64,000 bases of DNA from Malus domestica (taxonomy: Eukaryota > Streptophyta > Magnoliopsida > Rosales > Rosaceae): assembly GCF_042453785.1 (NCBI RefSeq), contig NC_091661.1:28449501-28513500 (forward strand), written 5' to 3'. Under the pieces are notes generated by a model. The model saw only the letters and a list, made by a program, of their open reading frames with translations, made no database searches and was not told where the DNA came from. A program made the position numbers and the translations under genes. Positions 12,431 to 23,038 of this stretch are shown one piece after another (within the stretch, counting starts at the first letter, position 1; each line of letters opens with the position of its first letter).

Positions 12431-12592
12431 GGGCGAGCCTTAGCACAATAAAAATATTGTTTCTTTGTGACTGAAAGGTCATGAATTCAAGTCGTGGAAC
12501 AACCTCTTTTCAACAAGGGTAATGTTGCGTGCAAAAGACGTCTCCCCTTCCTCAACCCTTGCAAGATGAGAGTCTTATTGTCTTGGAGTCGC
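12431..12592 (+). mobile_element. Rosaceae-type tRNA-derived SINE, diverged copy
   Basis: Head GGGCGAGCCTTAGCACAA, then TTTGTGACTGAAAGGTCATG, a box B-like ATTCAAGTCGTGG, the CTCTTTTCAACAAGGG block and a tail ending GTCTTGGAGTCGC. The same order is found in better preserved form on the minus strand at 24336-24490. No target duplication is evident, so this is probably an old insertion. Confidence 0.7.
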
Positions 12593-12953
12593 TTTTCTCT
12601 TTATTTTCACTCAGGAGTCAAGCGATTGAATTGAGGTTTTTAAAGATAATTTTTAAATGACGATGATAAGAACAAAAATGAACCATACAATAAAATGTTA
12701 TTAAGTATTAAGAATGAAGAGTTTCCTCCTTACTGGAAGTGAGAGAAGTACTAGAATATTGATCCACTTGATATATATCATCTTAAAACCCTCCGATTCT
12801 TTAGAAATTATATACATATGCATATCAAATCCCTTCTATGCAGTATCTTATGTGAAAAAAAGGATGCATTAGAACATAACTTGGCAGTTGGCATTGGCCT
12901 TTTTGATCTTGGACAAGATGAAAATTATAATAATTAATTAAACTAGTTGTATG

Positions 12954-12955
<2 letters not shown>

Positions 12956-13001
<46 letters not shown>
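12956..13001. repeat. (GA)n microsatellite
   Basis: An uninterrupted GA run of about 46 bp, followed at 13138-13178 by an imperfect CT run. Together they could fold back on each other. Confidence 0.9.
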
Positions 13002-13008
<7 letters not shown>

Positions 13009-14654
13009 ATGTAGGAAGGGGGTGATGGTTTGCCTATTCATTTTCCGACAAGTAAACAAAGGAAATCGTCTCTGCCGTTCCATTGGTAGGCAAAAGCTAC
13101 GGCAAAGTAAAAAAGAAACAAACCTTTGAACATCATCTCTCTCCCTCTCTCTCTCTCTCTTCCCTCTCTCTCTCTGCCCAATTCTTTGAATTGTTTTATC
13201 AGAGACACCCAGTTAGTTCCACCAACCCAATAAGGCAACAAGACCATACTTCCCGCTCACCATGTGATGTGGAATGAGTAATCTAGTGCCTTCTTTTTTT
13301 TTAATCTCATATATATCCCCATTTTCTCTACATAAAAAAACTGCAATATCTTATATATATATATATATATGTCAATGGATTCTAATGACCCTAATGGTTA
13401 TGCTCAGGTTTTCACTAATCTCATTCGATTTTCAGTCTTGACCTCATTATTTAATATTTTACCTAAAATCTTTGATGAAATGTCGTTAATAAGAAATATC
13501 AAAGGTAAAGGAAAAGAGATTGAGGGTTGTGAGGTTGGGAGGTGGGGAGCTTCTTTAATTATGTCACGGTTGTATTAAGCTTCATTATCGAACACATTTA
13601 AGTTTTAACCAACTACATTATTGATCTTTTGAAGCTTACAAACAAAATTAGGATGTTCATTATCTTCATAAACCATGAAGCTGCCTCATGTAGACTTCTT
13701 ATTTTCATCCTTCACAGTTTTTAACATCTAATTGTCTAAGCTTCCAACCATATTTGTAGCATTTAAAACCAAGATAAGCCTCGTAGTTGTATGCCTAATA
13801 ATTGGTCTTTACTACTCCTTACCTCAATTCCCTCTGCCACTTAAAGGGCGACATCACTAAAGCGAGTCTAAAGGCCAAAGAGTAATCTTGGAATGCTACT
13901 AAGTGTCCTTACTAATAAGAAGTCTATAGCAGTGAGGCTTAACATACAAAGAAAACGGTGGATACTTCCACTAGTTGGGTAGAAGGTGACGACCCTAATG
14001 AATTGACGATGAAGGTGGTTCTTAGCTACATCAGTACTCAAATTCTTTCATCGTCCCTGGCATCGATGATCAACCCTGAGCACATTCTGTCTCTCTCACT
14101 CAAGGAAGAAGGTTCAACACCCGGACATCAAAGGATAAGGAAAGGTAGAGAAGAAAGCATTATCTTATAGAGTCGTAGGTGAGATCACATGTATTACAGC
14201 ATGTGTGCTAGCTATAGTTAAGCATCTCTACACCACATGTGGCTCTTCCTAAGTCAACCCTAAGGCCCCGCACCAGCCGCTACCCTTCGACGAATTCAAA
14301 CAACATATATACCTGAGAGTGGTATTTGCACTATAGAAATATCACTACCATATCTAACGGCGCCTTTAAAAATGTGGTTTATGGCCAACTCATGGGTCAA
14401 AATCCTATTTTATGTTGGCATATCAACTTGCACTTAGTGCAATTTTAATCAATCATTTTTTAGCTTTTTTATTTTATTTTATTTTAAAAAATATTTATTT
14501 ATTATTATTTTTTTTTATATATAGAATACATGTTCCTACAAAAATTTAAAATACATCATGATTAAGTGAGAATTATTAAACAATATATATATATATATAT
14601 ATATATACACTAAATAAACTTTCTTATTTCATAGAGTTAATATGATCTAATAAG
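13002..14654. other. Intergenic, no supported gene
   Basis: Contains simple repeats ((TA)n at 13351-13370 and 14583-14607) and open frames of 60-70 codons with no recognised domain. The open frame at 13958-14170 has a more protein-like composition, but I could not relate it to a family. Confidence 0.4.
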
Positions 14655-15000
14655 TGTTGAGAGTATTGATTCTACATTGGAAAAATGAGGGACCTTGCAT
14701 GTGCTTATAAGATGTTGAGTTACTCCCCATATTGCTAATTGATTTTATAGTGGAAGCTCAACTTCCTTATATTAGAGCAGGTTGTCCCACATGTGAAGGC
14801 CAACAAACACGTGCTCCACGTCATCCGATTTGTATTGTCCATGTGTTAGGCTGAAAAATTCGTCACAAGTGAGAGGGAGTGTTGAGAGTATCAATCCCAC
14901 ATCGGAGAAATGAGGGACCTTGCATGTACTTATAAGAGGTCGTTACACTAATCCCCATATTACCAATTAATTTTATGGTGAAACTTCAACTTTTTTTAAT
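14655..15000 (+). mobile_element. TRIM-like miniature LTR retrotransposon
   Basis: Two direct copies of a sequence of about 116-120 bp starting TGTTGAGAGTAT (14655-14770 and 14880-15000). They share ATGAGGGACCTTGCATGT, then ACTTATAAGA- or GCTTATAAGA-type sequence. Between them lie about 110 bp. This starts with TATTAGAGCAGG, resembling the methionine-initiator tRNA primer site TGGTATCAGAGC, and ends in the purine-rich GTGAGAGGGAG right before the second copy. That is LTR, primer site, polypurine tract, LTR with no coding room, the definition of a TRIM. The LTRs differ at several sites, so it is not recent. It lacks the 5S-like segment of Cassandra elements. Confidence 0.7.
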
Positions 15001-15434
15001 AAATCCTTTAGGTTAACCCAAATGGTACGCGAAGGATAGGTCACGAATCATGTTAGGGTTCAACTTCCTCAAACGTAAAGAAACTGAATACATCTTATTT
15101 GGTAGTATTCTTCTCTTCCCATACTTCTTCTTAAATTGGAGCTTTTCCATTTGGTATCTTTCCTCCTCGAGCTAAAGTTATCGGATTGAATAAATAATAC
15201 TCGACAAATAAATCAATCGATGAGAAAGGTAGTTTATTTCTTCACAACAGTCAAAAGGAAAAACCAATAATGGCATGGCCCTCCCCCTCCATTTTAGTAG
15301 AACAAACAGCATCTAAGAAAAAGCTTTTTCAGCATCCGAACAGCCTCCACAACAGTTCCTCCTTACCGACTAATGCTTTAACTACAAAATTAACCACACG
15401 CCTTGTGCATGTGGGCGTGGCAGTTTTACTCAAA

Positions 15435-15665
15435 TTCACTCCCTCAGAACTCAAGGAATCATTCACATGTTATGATATAAATGGATTCACTCCCTCAGAA
15501 CTCAAGGAATCATTCACATGTTATGATATAAATGGACGACATAGTTTCATTTTCTTAAAGTTTTCTACAATTACAACAAAATTAACCACACGCTGGCAGT
15601 TTTACTCAAATTAACCCTCTACGAACTCAAGAAGTCATTCACATGTTATGATATAAATAGATGAC
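15435..15665. repeat. 51 bp tandem repeat
   Basis: A 51 bp unit starting TTCACTCCCTCAGAACTC and ending ATATAAATGGA is present twice with near identity (15435-15485 and 15486-15536). A third, diverged and partial copy occurs at about 15616-15665. The repeat keeps a frame open (15270-15614), but the encoded peptide has no known domain. Confidence 0.7.
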
Positions 15666-16235
15666 ATGATTGTCTCTCCTTAAAGTTTTCCACAATTTTT
15701 TTTTGAAATTTTGAGTTTGCCTATTGTAAACTGGAATCAAACTCACACATATAGTGGGGAAAATTTTGATACTTTTTAATGAGTTTAGTTTTTGAGTAAC
15801 ATACATGTCATGAGTTTGAGTTCCATAAAATCGTATGCCATTATATTAAAGTCACATCACTAACGTGTTATAAAAATCGCACTCAAGTAGCCTGATTCAT
15901 ATATATGAGAATCAAACTGACATAAACTACCGTGAAAAGCTAGAGTAATTGGTGAGAAGTTTTTCCGTGCACTTATCACTTTGCATGGTATTACCATACT
16001 GTGTCATCTACTATCATAAAACATAGTCAAATCAAGTAATAATACATGTGACCATCGCACAAAAAATTACTCTTCGCCATCTTTTGATTTTATTTTTTTT
16101 ATTATTTATTTATTAGACTATATGTAACGCCCAGAACACCTCACGAGCTTAATTTACATTTACAAAAAAGCTTAGCCAGAGCTTTCTTCTTCTACCAGGC
16201 ACCAGCTCCCTCCATTATTTCCATTATCTTCCTCT

Positions 16236-16282
<47 letters not shown>

Positions 16283-16434
16283 CTCCCACACTTCAATTAT
16301 ATCTCTCTCTTTCTCCCACTCGCCCATTTCACTCTCACTTCTTCATTCTTCTTCTTCTTCTTCTTCTTCTTCTCCTCAAATTTAAACATTTTTGTTTTTG
16401 GTCCGACTAAACATTTTTGTTTAATTTCATAATC
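16236..16434 (+). promoter_or_regulatory. CT-rich core promoter and 5' leader of the DUF668 gene
   Basis: A (CT)n run at about 16238-16278 and a (CTT)n run at about 16345-16373 lie 60-200 bp upstream of the start codon. Such Y-patch/CT repeats are common in plant 5' leaders. I see no convincing TATA box. Confidence 0.5.
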
Positions 16435-17976
16435 ATGGCACTTGAGACTCTCCTTTTCAAGGTGAAGACAGCAATCTCCCACCGTTTCGACGCCGTACGG
16501 ACCTCCACCCACCACCTGCACCACCCACTCAAACCGGTAAGAAAATCAAACGTCGGGGTCTTGGCCTTCGAGATCGCCGGCCTCATGTCGAAGCTCATCC
16601 ACCTCTGGCAGGCACTGTCAGACAAGAACATGATCCGCCTCCACAACGAGTCCATCTCCCTCGAAGGTGTCCGAAAGATCGTCTCAAACGACGACGCTTT
16701 CCTCCTCGCTCTCGCCTGCGCCGAGCTCGTTGAGAATCTCCGCCTCCTCGCCAACTCAATCTCCCGACTCAGCACCCAATGCGAGGACTCCCACCTCCAC
16801 TCCTTCGACCGCCTTTTCCTTGAGTTCGCCAACTCCGGCCGCGATCCGTACAATTGGGTGCTCGGATTTAAAGAGATGGACACCAAAAACGTCAAGAAGT
16901 TGGAGAGGTATGTGACGATCACGTCCACTCTCCACAGAGAGATGGACGAGCTCACCGCTCTCGAAAGCGCGCTGGGCAAAGCGTGGAAGTACAACGAGTA
17001 CGAGACTAATCATTCTGCGCCGATGACGAGTAGTACTAAAGAGCAAAAGATCGTCGATCTTCAGCAGAAGATCGTGTGGCAGAGAAATGAGGTGAAGTAT
17101 TTGAAGGGCAGATCATTGTGGAGCCGAAGCTTCGACACGGTCATTTGGGTTATGGCGAGGTCGATTTTCACAGTTCTTGCTAGGACAAAGCTCGTTTTCG
17201 GCATTGGACAATGCCCGCCATCGTCGTTGCCTCGGAGCCTCTCGGCTTCGGCGACTGTCCATCCGTCCAACCAAACTGCGTGCCATTTTGTATCTGGCCC
17301 ATTGAGATCCCCAAAGCTTGATAAGGAAGATAACATAAATTCTCTATACAAGACGTCTGTTGCAAGTACTACACATCAAGACAATAAAAATTCTCTATGC
17401 AGGATGTTTGTTGATATGAAAGACAGTGCGGAAGACGTTGGGTTTTTCGAGTCCAACTCGAAGTTCCTGAAGCCACCATCAAGCACATTAGGCGCGGCGG
17501 CGCTGTCACTACACTATGCCAACTTGATCATAGTGATGGAGAAGATGATCAAATTCCCACAAATGGTTGGCGTCGACGCGAGGGACGATCTCTACTCAAT
17601 GCTACCGAGCAGCGTAAGGTCTTCACTACGTGCCCGGTTGAGAGGTGTCGGGTTTTGCGCAAGTGATCCGGTGCTAGCTGGCGAGTGGAGGGAGGCCTTG
17701 GGGAGGATCCTAGGGTGGTTGGCGCCGTTGGCGCACAATATGATAAAGTGGCAAAGCGAGAGGAGCTTTGAGCAACAAAACATGGTGCCGAAAACAAATG
17801 TGATGCTTTTGCAAACTTTGTTTTTTGCAAACAAGGACAAGACCGAGGCTGCCATAACTGAGCTGCTTGTGGGGTTGAATTATATTTGCAGGTTTGAGAG
17901 GGAGATGACGGCTAAGGCATTGTTTGAATGCAATAACTCCATTAATGGCTTGCTCAATTTGCAGAGTTCTAGCTAG
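16435..17976 (+). CDS. DUF3475/DUF668 protein, PSK SIMULATOR-like
   Basis: Single-exon gene of 513 residues. I chose the ATG at 16435 (MALETLLFKVKTAIS) rather than the in-frame ATG six codons upstream, because the family typically begins MALE and the context ATCATGG is good. A DUF3475 domain is seen at about residues 38-95 (VGVLAFEIAGLMSKLIHLWQ) and a DUF668 domain at about 350-440 (LGAAALSLHYANLIIVMEKM, then DLYSMLPSSVRSSLRARLR). The linker is low in conservation. In Arabidopsis, longer relatives (PSI1-3) promote growth in phytosulfokine signalling. This shorter type lacks the MGG myristoylation start of PSI1, and its function is not established. The coding sequence is GC-richer than its surroundings and looks intact. 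Confidence 0.9.
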   Translation: MALETLLFKVKTAISHRFDAVRTSTHHLHHPLKPVRKSNVGVLAFEIAGLMSKLIHLWQALSDKNMIRLHNESISLEGVRKIVSNDDAFLLALACAELVENLRLLANSISRLSTQCEDSHLHSFDRLFLEFANSGRDPYNWVLGFKEMDTKNVKKLERYVTITSTLHREMDELTALESALGKAWKYNEYETNHSAPMTSSTKEQKIVDLQQKIVWQRNEVKYLKGRSLWSRSFDTVIWVMARSIFTVLARTKLVFGIGQCPPSSLPRSLSASATVHPSNQTACHFVSGPLRSPKLDKEDNINSLYKTSVASTTHQDNKNSLCRMFVDMKDSAEDVGFFESNSKFLKPPSSTLGAAALSLHYANLIIVMEKMIKFPQMVGVDARDDLYSMLPSSVRSSLRARLRGVGFCASDPVLAGEWREALGRILGWLAPLAHNMIKWQSERSFEQQNMVPKTNVMLLQTLFFANKDKTEAAITELLVGLNYICRFEREMTAKALFECNNSINGLLNLQSSS

Positions 17977-19992
17977 TTAGTGAAGGAGAAAGAAGAAGAA
18001 TCACACTTTTTTTGTGTTTATTTTAGTTTATATATATTTTGGATTTCAATTTTGATTTCTGAAATTTTACCGTTGTTGGTTTGGATTGAGCTGCGTTTCA
18101 GATCCTCGAGGGTTCCTTTTGGTATCGAATTCTCGTTTGTATATGATGAAATAAATAGATATAAAATGTAAATGATTTGTTCTTGAGATATTTGTTTAAA
18201 TCAAAGCCAGGGGATTATGAATTTTGAGATTATTGTTCATGCATGATCATGTCAGAATATTTGTTGATGCTCTGAACCAATACATATCACAAAATATAAT
18301 TTCAAAATAAGGTGAATATTTTCCAGTGGACTTGTAATACATGCGTTTGCTTACGAACGATTAATTAAATAATTAAACTCGACTACATATAAATTCTATT
18401 TAAATAAAATTTTGGATGCAAAAATAAATGCTTTTATTAACATTTTTAGGTACGATCCATAGCTCGGGTACCATAAAAACAAAAAAGGATCATATATTGA
18501 GATTGGTAGTAGGTGGTGTTTTTAGTTTCTTTTAATTAGCATAGGGAATCTTCTAACACCATTTGATCATCATTATTGGCCAAGACTACGCGTTTCTTTG
18601 ATTTATTTCAAATTCAATTTATTCTAACGTAGAGATTTTTCAATATGCCGGAAATACGGTTGGAACGAACTGGATCTCTGGCATAGGGAATGCGTTTCTT
18701 TGATTTATTATTCTTATAACAATACAATTGATTAAATAAAAAAATTCAACTAATGTATCATGATATTTACAGCAACGAACTGTATTTCTGGCACACTTTA
18801 AAATTTCTCATTCCAATGGTGAATACTCGGTAGTTGGTACTGAATACTTTATTAAAAAGGACTCCCACTTAAACTCCTAGCCTTTTTATTGTGACCACTT
18901 TCTTTTATTTTCCTCAGTATTCTATTAGGAAAAGTAGATATAAGTAAAAACTATGTCAACTTGGAATTTTTTCAATATGATCTCTCACTATTCAAGCACA
19001 TTTTCTGCTCATAAAAAATAATTTTTTGGTATGGAATTTGTAGCTTAATAAGAGTATTCTCTATAGCATTTGCAATTTCGAGTTTGAATTTGTCTTCTCC
19101 AATATCAATTGAATAAAAAAAAAAATTTACTCTAATTTACGAAATTGTCGAAATTAATTCACCTAACTTACATTCGCAACCGCAAGACGATAAAAAAAAT
19201 GAATTTATCCAATTGAATCATGTAAATCCAGGAAGGACTTCATGTGAACATGTGAGCTGAATCTCTAACTCTCGGCCAGACCCAAACACTAGAGGACTAA
19301 AAACCAAACACACAAATTCAAACAAATAGAATAAAAAAGTGTTTGATCCTCCAGCTAATGGCTTTTTGCTTATAATACATAGTGAAATTCATATAATTGC
19401 AACGATGCATTGCCCCACTTACATATATATATATGAGATTCTGACATTCATGTGATCAACATATTTGATATGTGTTAAAGCACTTCAAATTGAACCATTT
19501 GGCATTTAAAGACAACATATAGCCTATAGGGCATTTGTGTGTGTTTGTTTTGAATTAAAAAATCGAATCTTGAGATTTTTTTTTTCATTTGTACCGATAC
19601 GAATCGTACTGTAGGAGGGGCGGATTAAACACATAACCTCAAGGGAAAGAAGTGTTTGATTGATATGTTCTGAGTGTTTGGAGAGTACTGAGTGTTTGAT
19701 GTTCTTTTATCGGCTAAGAGACGGATTGTTTCTATGTCATTGATTCCATTATTGTGTCCTGACATGTTTTGATACACCATTGACAATATCGATATTATAT
19801 CGATGGTCTGTCCGTTGTTTTATAAAAATCAGGCATCATACATAAAAAATTTCTAATAATTAAATTTCTGGTTTGATTGTAAGCCAATTAACTAATGAAA
19901 TAAAATCAAAAGGAAAAGAATTATAAACTTGAAATTGAGCAACTAAACTAGACAATGATATGCCACCTAGATTAAGTTGATCACCTAAAATT
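17977..19992. other. Intergenic between convergent genes, nothing recognised
   Basis: AT-rich sequence. A phrase including GCGTTTCTTTGATTTATT occurs at about 18590 and 18690, suggesting a small local duplication. No gene or clear mobile element. Confidence 0.45.
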
Positions 19993-20448
19993 CTAAACCC
20001 TCCAATCCAACTTATCACCATTGCAAAGAGGGTTTTGCTTGGTCAAAAGATCTTGTCCAGTCTTCTTGTAATCCACACAGCATGAGTGTTCTTCAGGGTA
20101 CCTATGCTTCCCACAGAACACACCGCCGCAGCGGCACTCAAACCCCGTCGGTCCAACCCTTTTCTTGCAGCTCAAGCACCTCTTTTTCTCCGACGAATCC
20201 GAAGAACCTTGTGACGATTGTGAAGGCAAAGAAGAAATAACAGCTGCAGTAGCAGTGGAGTTTGAGACAATGAGGGGTTTGTCCACTGAAGCTAACCCTA
20301 CCATGGCTGCAGGCTTAGCAAACTGCTCTTCCTTTAGACACTCTCTGTAGCACTTTGAGCACATGTTCATGTTTGTCACAGAGCCAAAGAAACCGCAGCC
20401 TTTTGCGCAGCGTGGAGGCTCCATGTTGATGTCTTTTCGTGACTCCAT
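19993..20448 (-). CDS. A20/AN1 zinc-finger stress-associated protein (SAP)
   Basis: Protein of 151 residues, uninterrupted. The N-terminal A20 finger has Cys14, Cys18, Cys30 and Cys33 (C-x3-C-x11-C-x2-C) and the C-terminal AN1 finger has Cys91, Cys94, Cys105, Cys107, Cys112, His115, His121 and Cys123, all ligands present. The linker is serine-rich. Plant SAPs of this architecture bind ubiquitin through A20, sometimes act as E3 ligases, and modulate responses to drought, salt and cold. Length and order match the family. A possible 5' UTR intron (donor near 20590, acceptor near 20492) is suggested by splice-like sequences. The exact SAP subgroup is not assigned. Confidence 0.95.
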   Translation of the reverse strand: MESRKDINMEPPRCAKGCGFFGSVTNMNMCSKCYRECLKEEQFAKPAAMVGLASVDKPLIVSNSTATAAVISSLPSQSSQGSSDSSEKKRCLSCKKRVGPTGFECRCGGVFCGKHRYPEEHSCCVDYKKTGQDLLTKQNPLCNGDKLDWRV

Positions 20449-20665
20449 ATTTGGGTTCTTGAATATCTTTTTGTTTCTTTGGCAATCACACTAGGGAAGT
20501 GGAAAATAGAACTTGAGACTTCGGACGAAGAAGTGAATGCTCTTGATCAACTAAACTAGAAGCCCTTGCGGCGTAGTTCTACTTCTTACTGGGGATTCGG
20601 GATTAAGCTTCTTAATTAATTTGGTTTTGATTATTAGTGAAGAGGTTTGGCAAGTATGTGAGTGG

Positions 20666-20673
20666 TTTTATAT
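20666..20673 (-). promoter_or_regulatory. TATA box of the SAP gene
   Basis: On the minus strand the sequence reads ATATAAAA, about 220 bp upstream of the SAP start codon. That leaves room for a 5' leader with a short intron. Called from motif and position only. Confidence 0.5.
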
Positions 20674-21175
20674 TGCCAAGGGGGCGGTCGTACTTAGTTG
20701 CGTAGGATTATGAGTGGTATGAATTTCCTTTTCTTCTTAGGATTGGTTTCTAATTTCCCTACTCTGCAAAGATTTCTAAATGTTTTGTATTTCCTTCTTT
20801 TTTCTTGTAGAAACTTTAAGTAGGGCAGAGTGCAACTTTGTTCACTCCCATTAATTATCGTCAGATTAATTTGGTTTAATTGATTTAAAACACGAAATTC
20901 AAAATTTAAAGTAATCTAACGACAAATAATGAGAAGGTCAAAGTCACTCTCACTGTAAGAGGGTGAGCAAAAACGCACTCAAGTCGGTGGGTATTTTGGG
21001 GGTTTTATTATAACCATTTGATGTTTTAAATTTTAAGGGCTACTTTTGCACGCATCATCCATGTAGTATACGTCAATGATACTATGGTGAAAATTCTTTG
21101 GACCATTATGCGCATCATTTTCAAGGGCAAGAGCGTCTTTTCAATTCAAACTTTTAGATCGAAAAACTAAAAAAA

Positions 21176-21305
21176 GCGACCCTAAGACAACAAGGCACTC
21201 TGCTTTGTGACGACGGTCAGGGAGAAACATCTATCATACTCAATCTTACCTTACTTTACAAAAAGGCTGATCATTCCACTTGACATTTTGGTCACAAAAG
21301 AGCTA
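21176..21305 (-). mobile_element. Degenerate Rosaceae-type SINE
   Basis: On the plus strand it begins GCGACCCTAAGACAACAAGG and ends with TTTTGGTCACAAAAGAGC, the diverged counterpart of the better SINE at 24336-24490. Intermediate blocks (CTTTGTGACGACGGTCAGGG, TTACAAAAAGGCTG) appear in the same order. No target duplication recognised. Confidence 0.6.
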
Positions 21306-21596
21306 AAATGAAATCAAGTGAACTAATCCATCAATTACTAATAAGCTCTGAATGAATACAGTAAACACAAGTGGTCGATGACGTGTACCCATTTTCCGAG
21401 ATTTAAACGAGTTGAAATCAAGTAGAAAAATATAATACAAACACAGAGCAGGTGTGCCTAATCTACTCGAAGATGGTACAGTTAGCTTGAAAAATGTTAG
21501 TTGCAAATTTCTAACCCACCAGCTTCAATCCTTAAACCCCTTGGTATAAAACATGCACTGCAACACCCGAAATCGGTAGACAAGCAACTGAGTCTG

Positions 21597-22747
21597 ATGG
21601 CAAACTCTTACAAGAAGCAGGTAAGAGAGCCACCTTCAGTTCCATTTCTATGGGAAGAAAGGCCGGGAATTGCCAAAAAAGACTGGAAACCAGAGTTTTC
21701 TTCGAGTTGTTCATTTCCGCCCCCTCCAGTCAAGTTTATAGCCTCTGTCCCGTTTGAGTGGGAAGAAAAGCCAGGAACACCGCTACCATCTTTCTCAGAA
21801 CCAACAATGGAATCAGTACCTCCTCTACAGCCGCTGATGCTTCTCACTTACCCGTCACCTCCAACAAGCTCTGCCTCTCACCAACATGATCATGATGGTG
21901 AGCATGAAGATTGCAATGGCGGTGGAGAAGAAAGTATGCTTCTATTGGAGTTTGAAGCATTTGATTTTGAAACAGATGATTCATTTCGCTCAGCTCCTTC
22001 TCTGCTCGCAAACTGTCTTGTTCCCTGCGTGGCACTTTCTACTGCTATTCCAGCACATGAAACCAGAGTCACCACACTAACAGAAGAGAAGAGTGATTGG
22101 CCTGAGACGCCTTCCTCACTGGCATCAGATTCAGGCAGCAGTACTAGCAGCTATGCAACTGGAGCTTCAAGCCTGGTGGGGGCTTCGTTTTTGGAATGCC
22201 TCTTTCCACTGATTCCTGCCAATGCTGGATTCCTTGAAATAACTGGGCAATCAGACAAAACCGCTCTTGCACCAACAGAAGCAAAGGGTACATATTTTGA
22301 TCGCGAAAGTAATGGCAGTGCCATTTTTAGGAGGCCGAGAACACTTGGAGAGCTGATAATGATGAGTCGAAGGAGTAATTGCAGGAGGAAAGCTGTTCAA
22401 ATGAGAAAACATAATCTCTCAATGGTAAACTTCTGTTCTTACTCTTACGTTCGCTGTTGTTTTCAAAGTTTATTTGGTTTCTAAGCTACTCTGGAACAAA
22501 CATGGCTGTACCAAATACTAGTTTCATATAGATTCAGAAAACGAAAGAGAATTCTACATATCAACTGTAGGTCATTCCCTTTGACAGCACCAAGATTTCA
22601 TAAACTGTTACTCTTTCCTGAATGCATCAATGACAGGAGCTCATGAAGAATAAAGGTTTTGGATGCGGTATCTTTGGAACTGGAATCAAGGTGATAGAAG
22701 GGCTCTACAGCAAGAGGAGGAACTTGCCGACACTTAAACTGATGTGA
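21597..22747 (+). CDS. DUF688-type protein with two WEE(K/R)PG motifs
   Basis: Two exons, 21597-22424 and 22637-22747, joined at GT-AG borders. They give 312 residues; the second exon ends KKGF-like (NKGFGCGIFGTGIKV) and closes at TGA. Two copies of a tryptophan motif, VPFLWEERPG at about residue 16 and VPFEWEEKPG at about residue 49, are the hallmark of the DUF688 family. The middle is rich in Pro, Ser and acidic residues, probably disordered. The function of this family is unknown. The frame is open upstream to 21501 without an ATG, and a short out-of-frame uORF starts at 21494. An upstream coding exon therefore cannot be excluded. Confidence 0.8.
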
Positions 22748-23038
22748 AGAAAAACACCGCTTAGAGTTTACGCGAGCTATGCAGCTTGCAGTCAGTCCTC
22801 CAGATGATTTTAATTTTCACTTTTGGCTTGAGTATATAGCTGTCCAGTATGTACCAAATTTCGTATTATGCAAATACCTCAAGCGCGCTACGCTTGAATG
22901 TGTGTGTAACTTCAATATCAAATCTGTGATTATCCACAACATACCCCTCTACCAGAGTTATATCAGCTTCTACTTATAGAACAACGCCAAAAGCACCCAA
23001 AGAGCTTTAAAGCAACAAATTTGAATAAAAAACTTCAA

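Noticed and set aside
14655-15000. Cassandra TRIM element
   Set aside because: The LTRs lack the 5S rRNA-like segment that defines Cassandra.
16407-16994. 195-codon minus-strand open frame over the DUF668 gene
   Set aside because: A shadow of the well-supported plus-strand coding sequence, caused by its GC-rich codon use.
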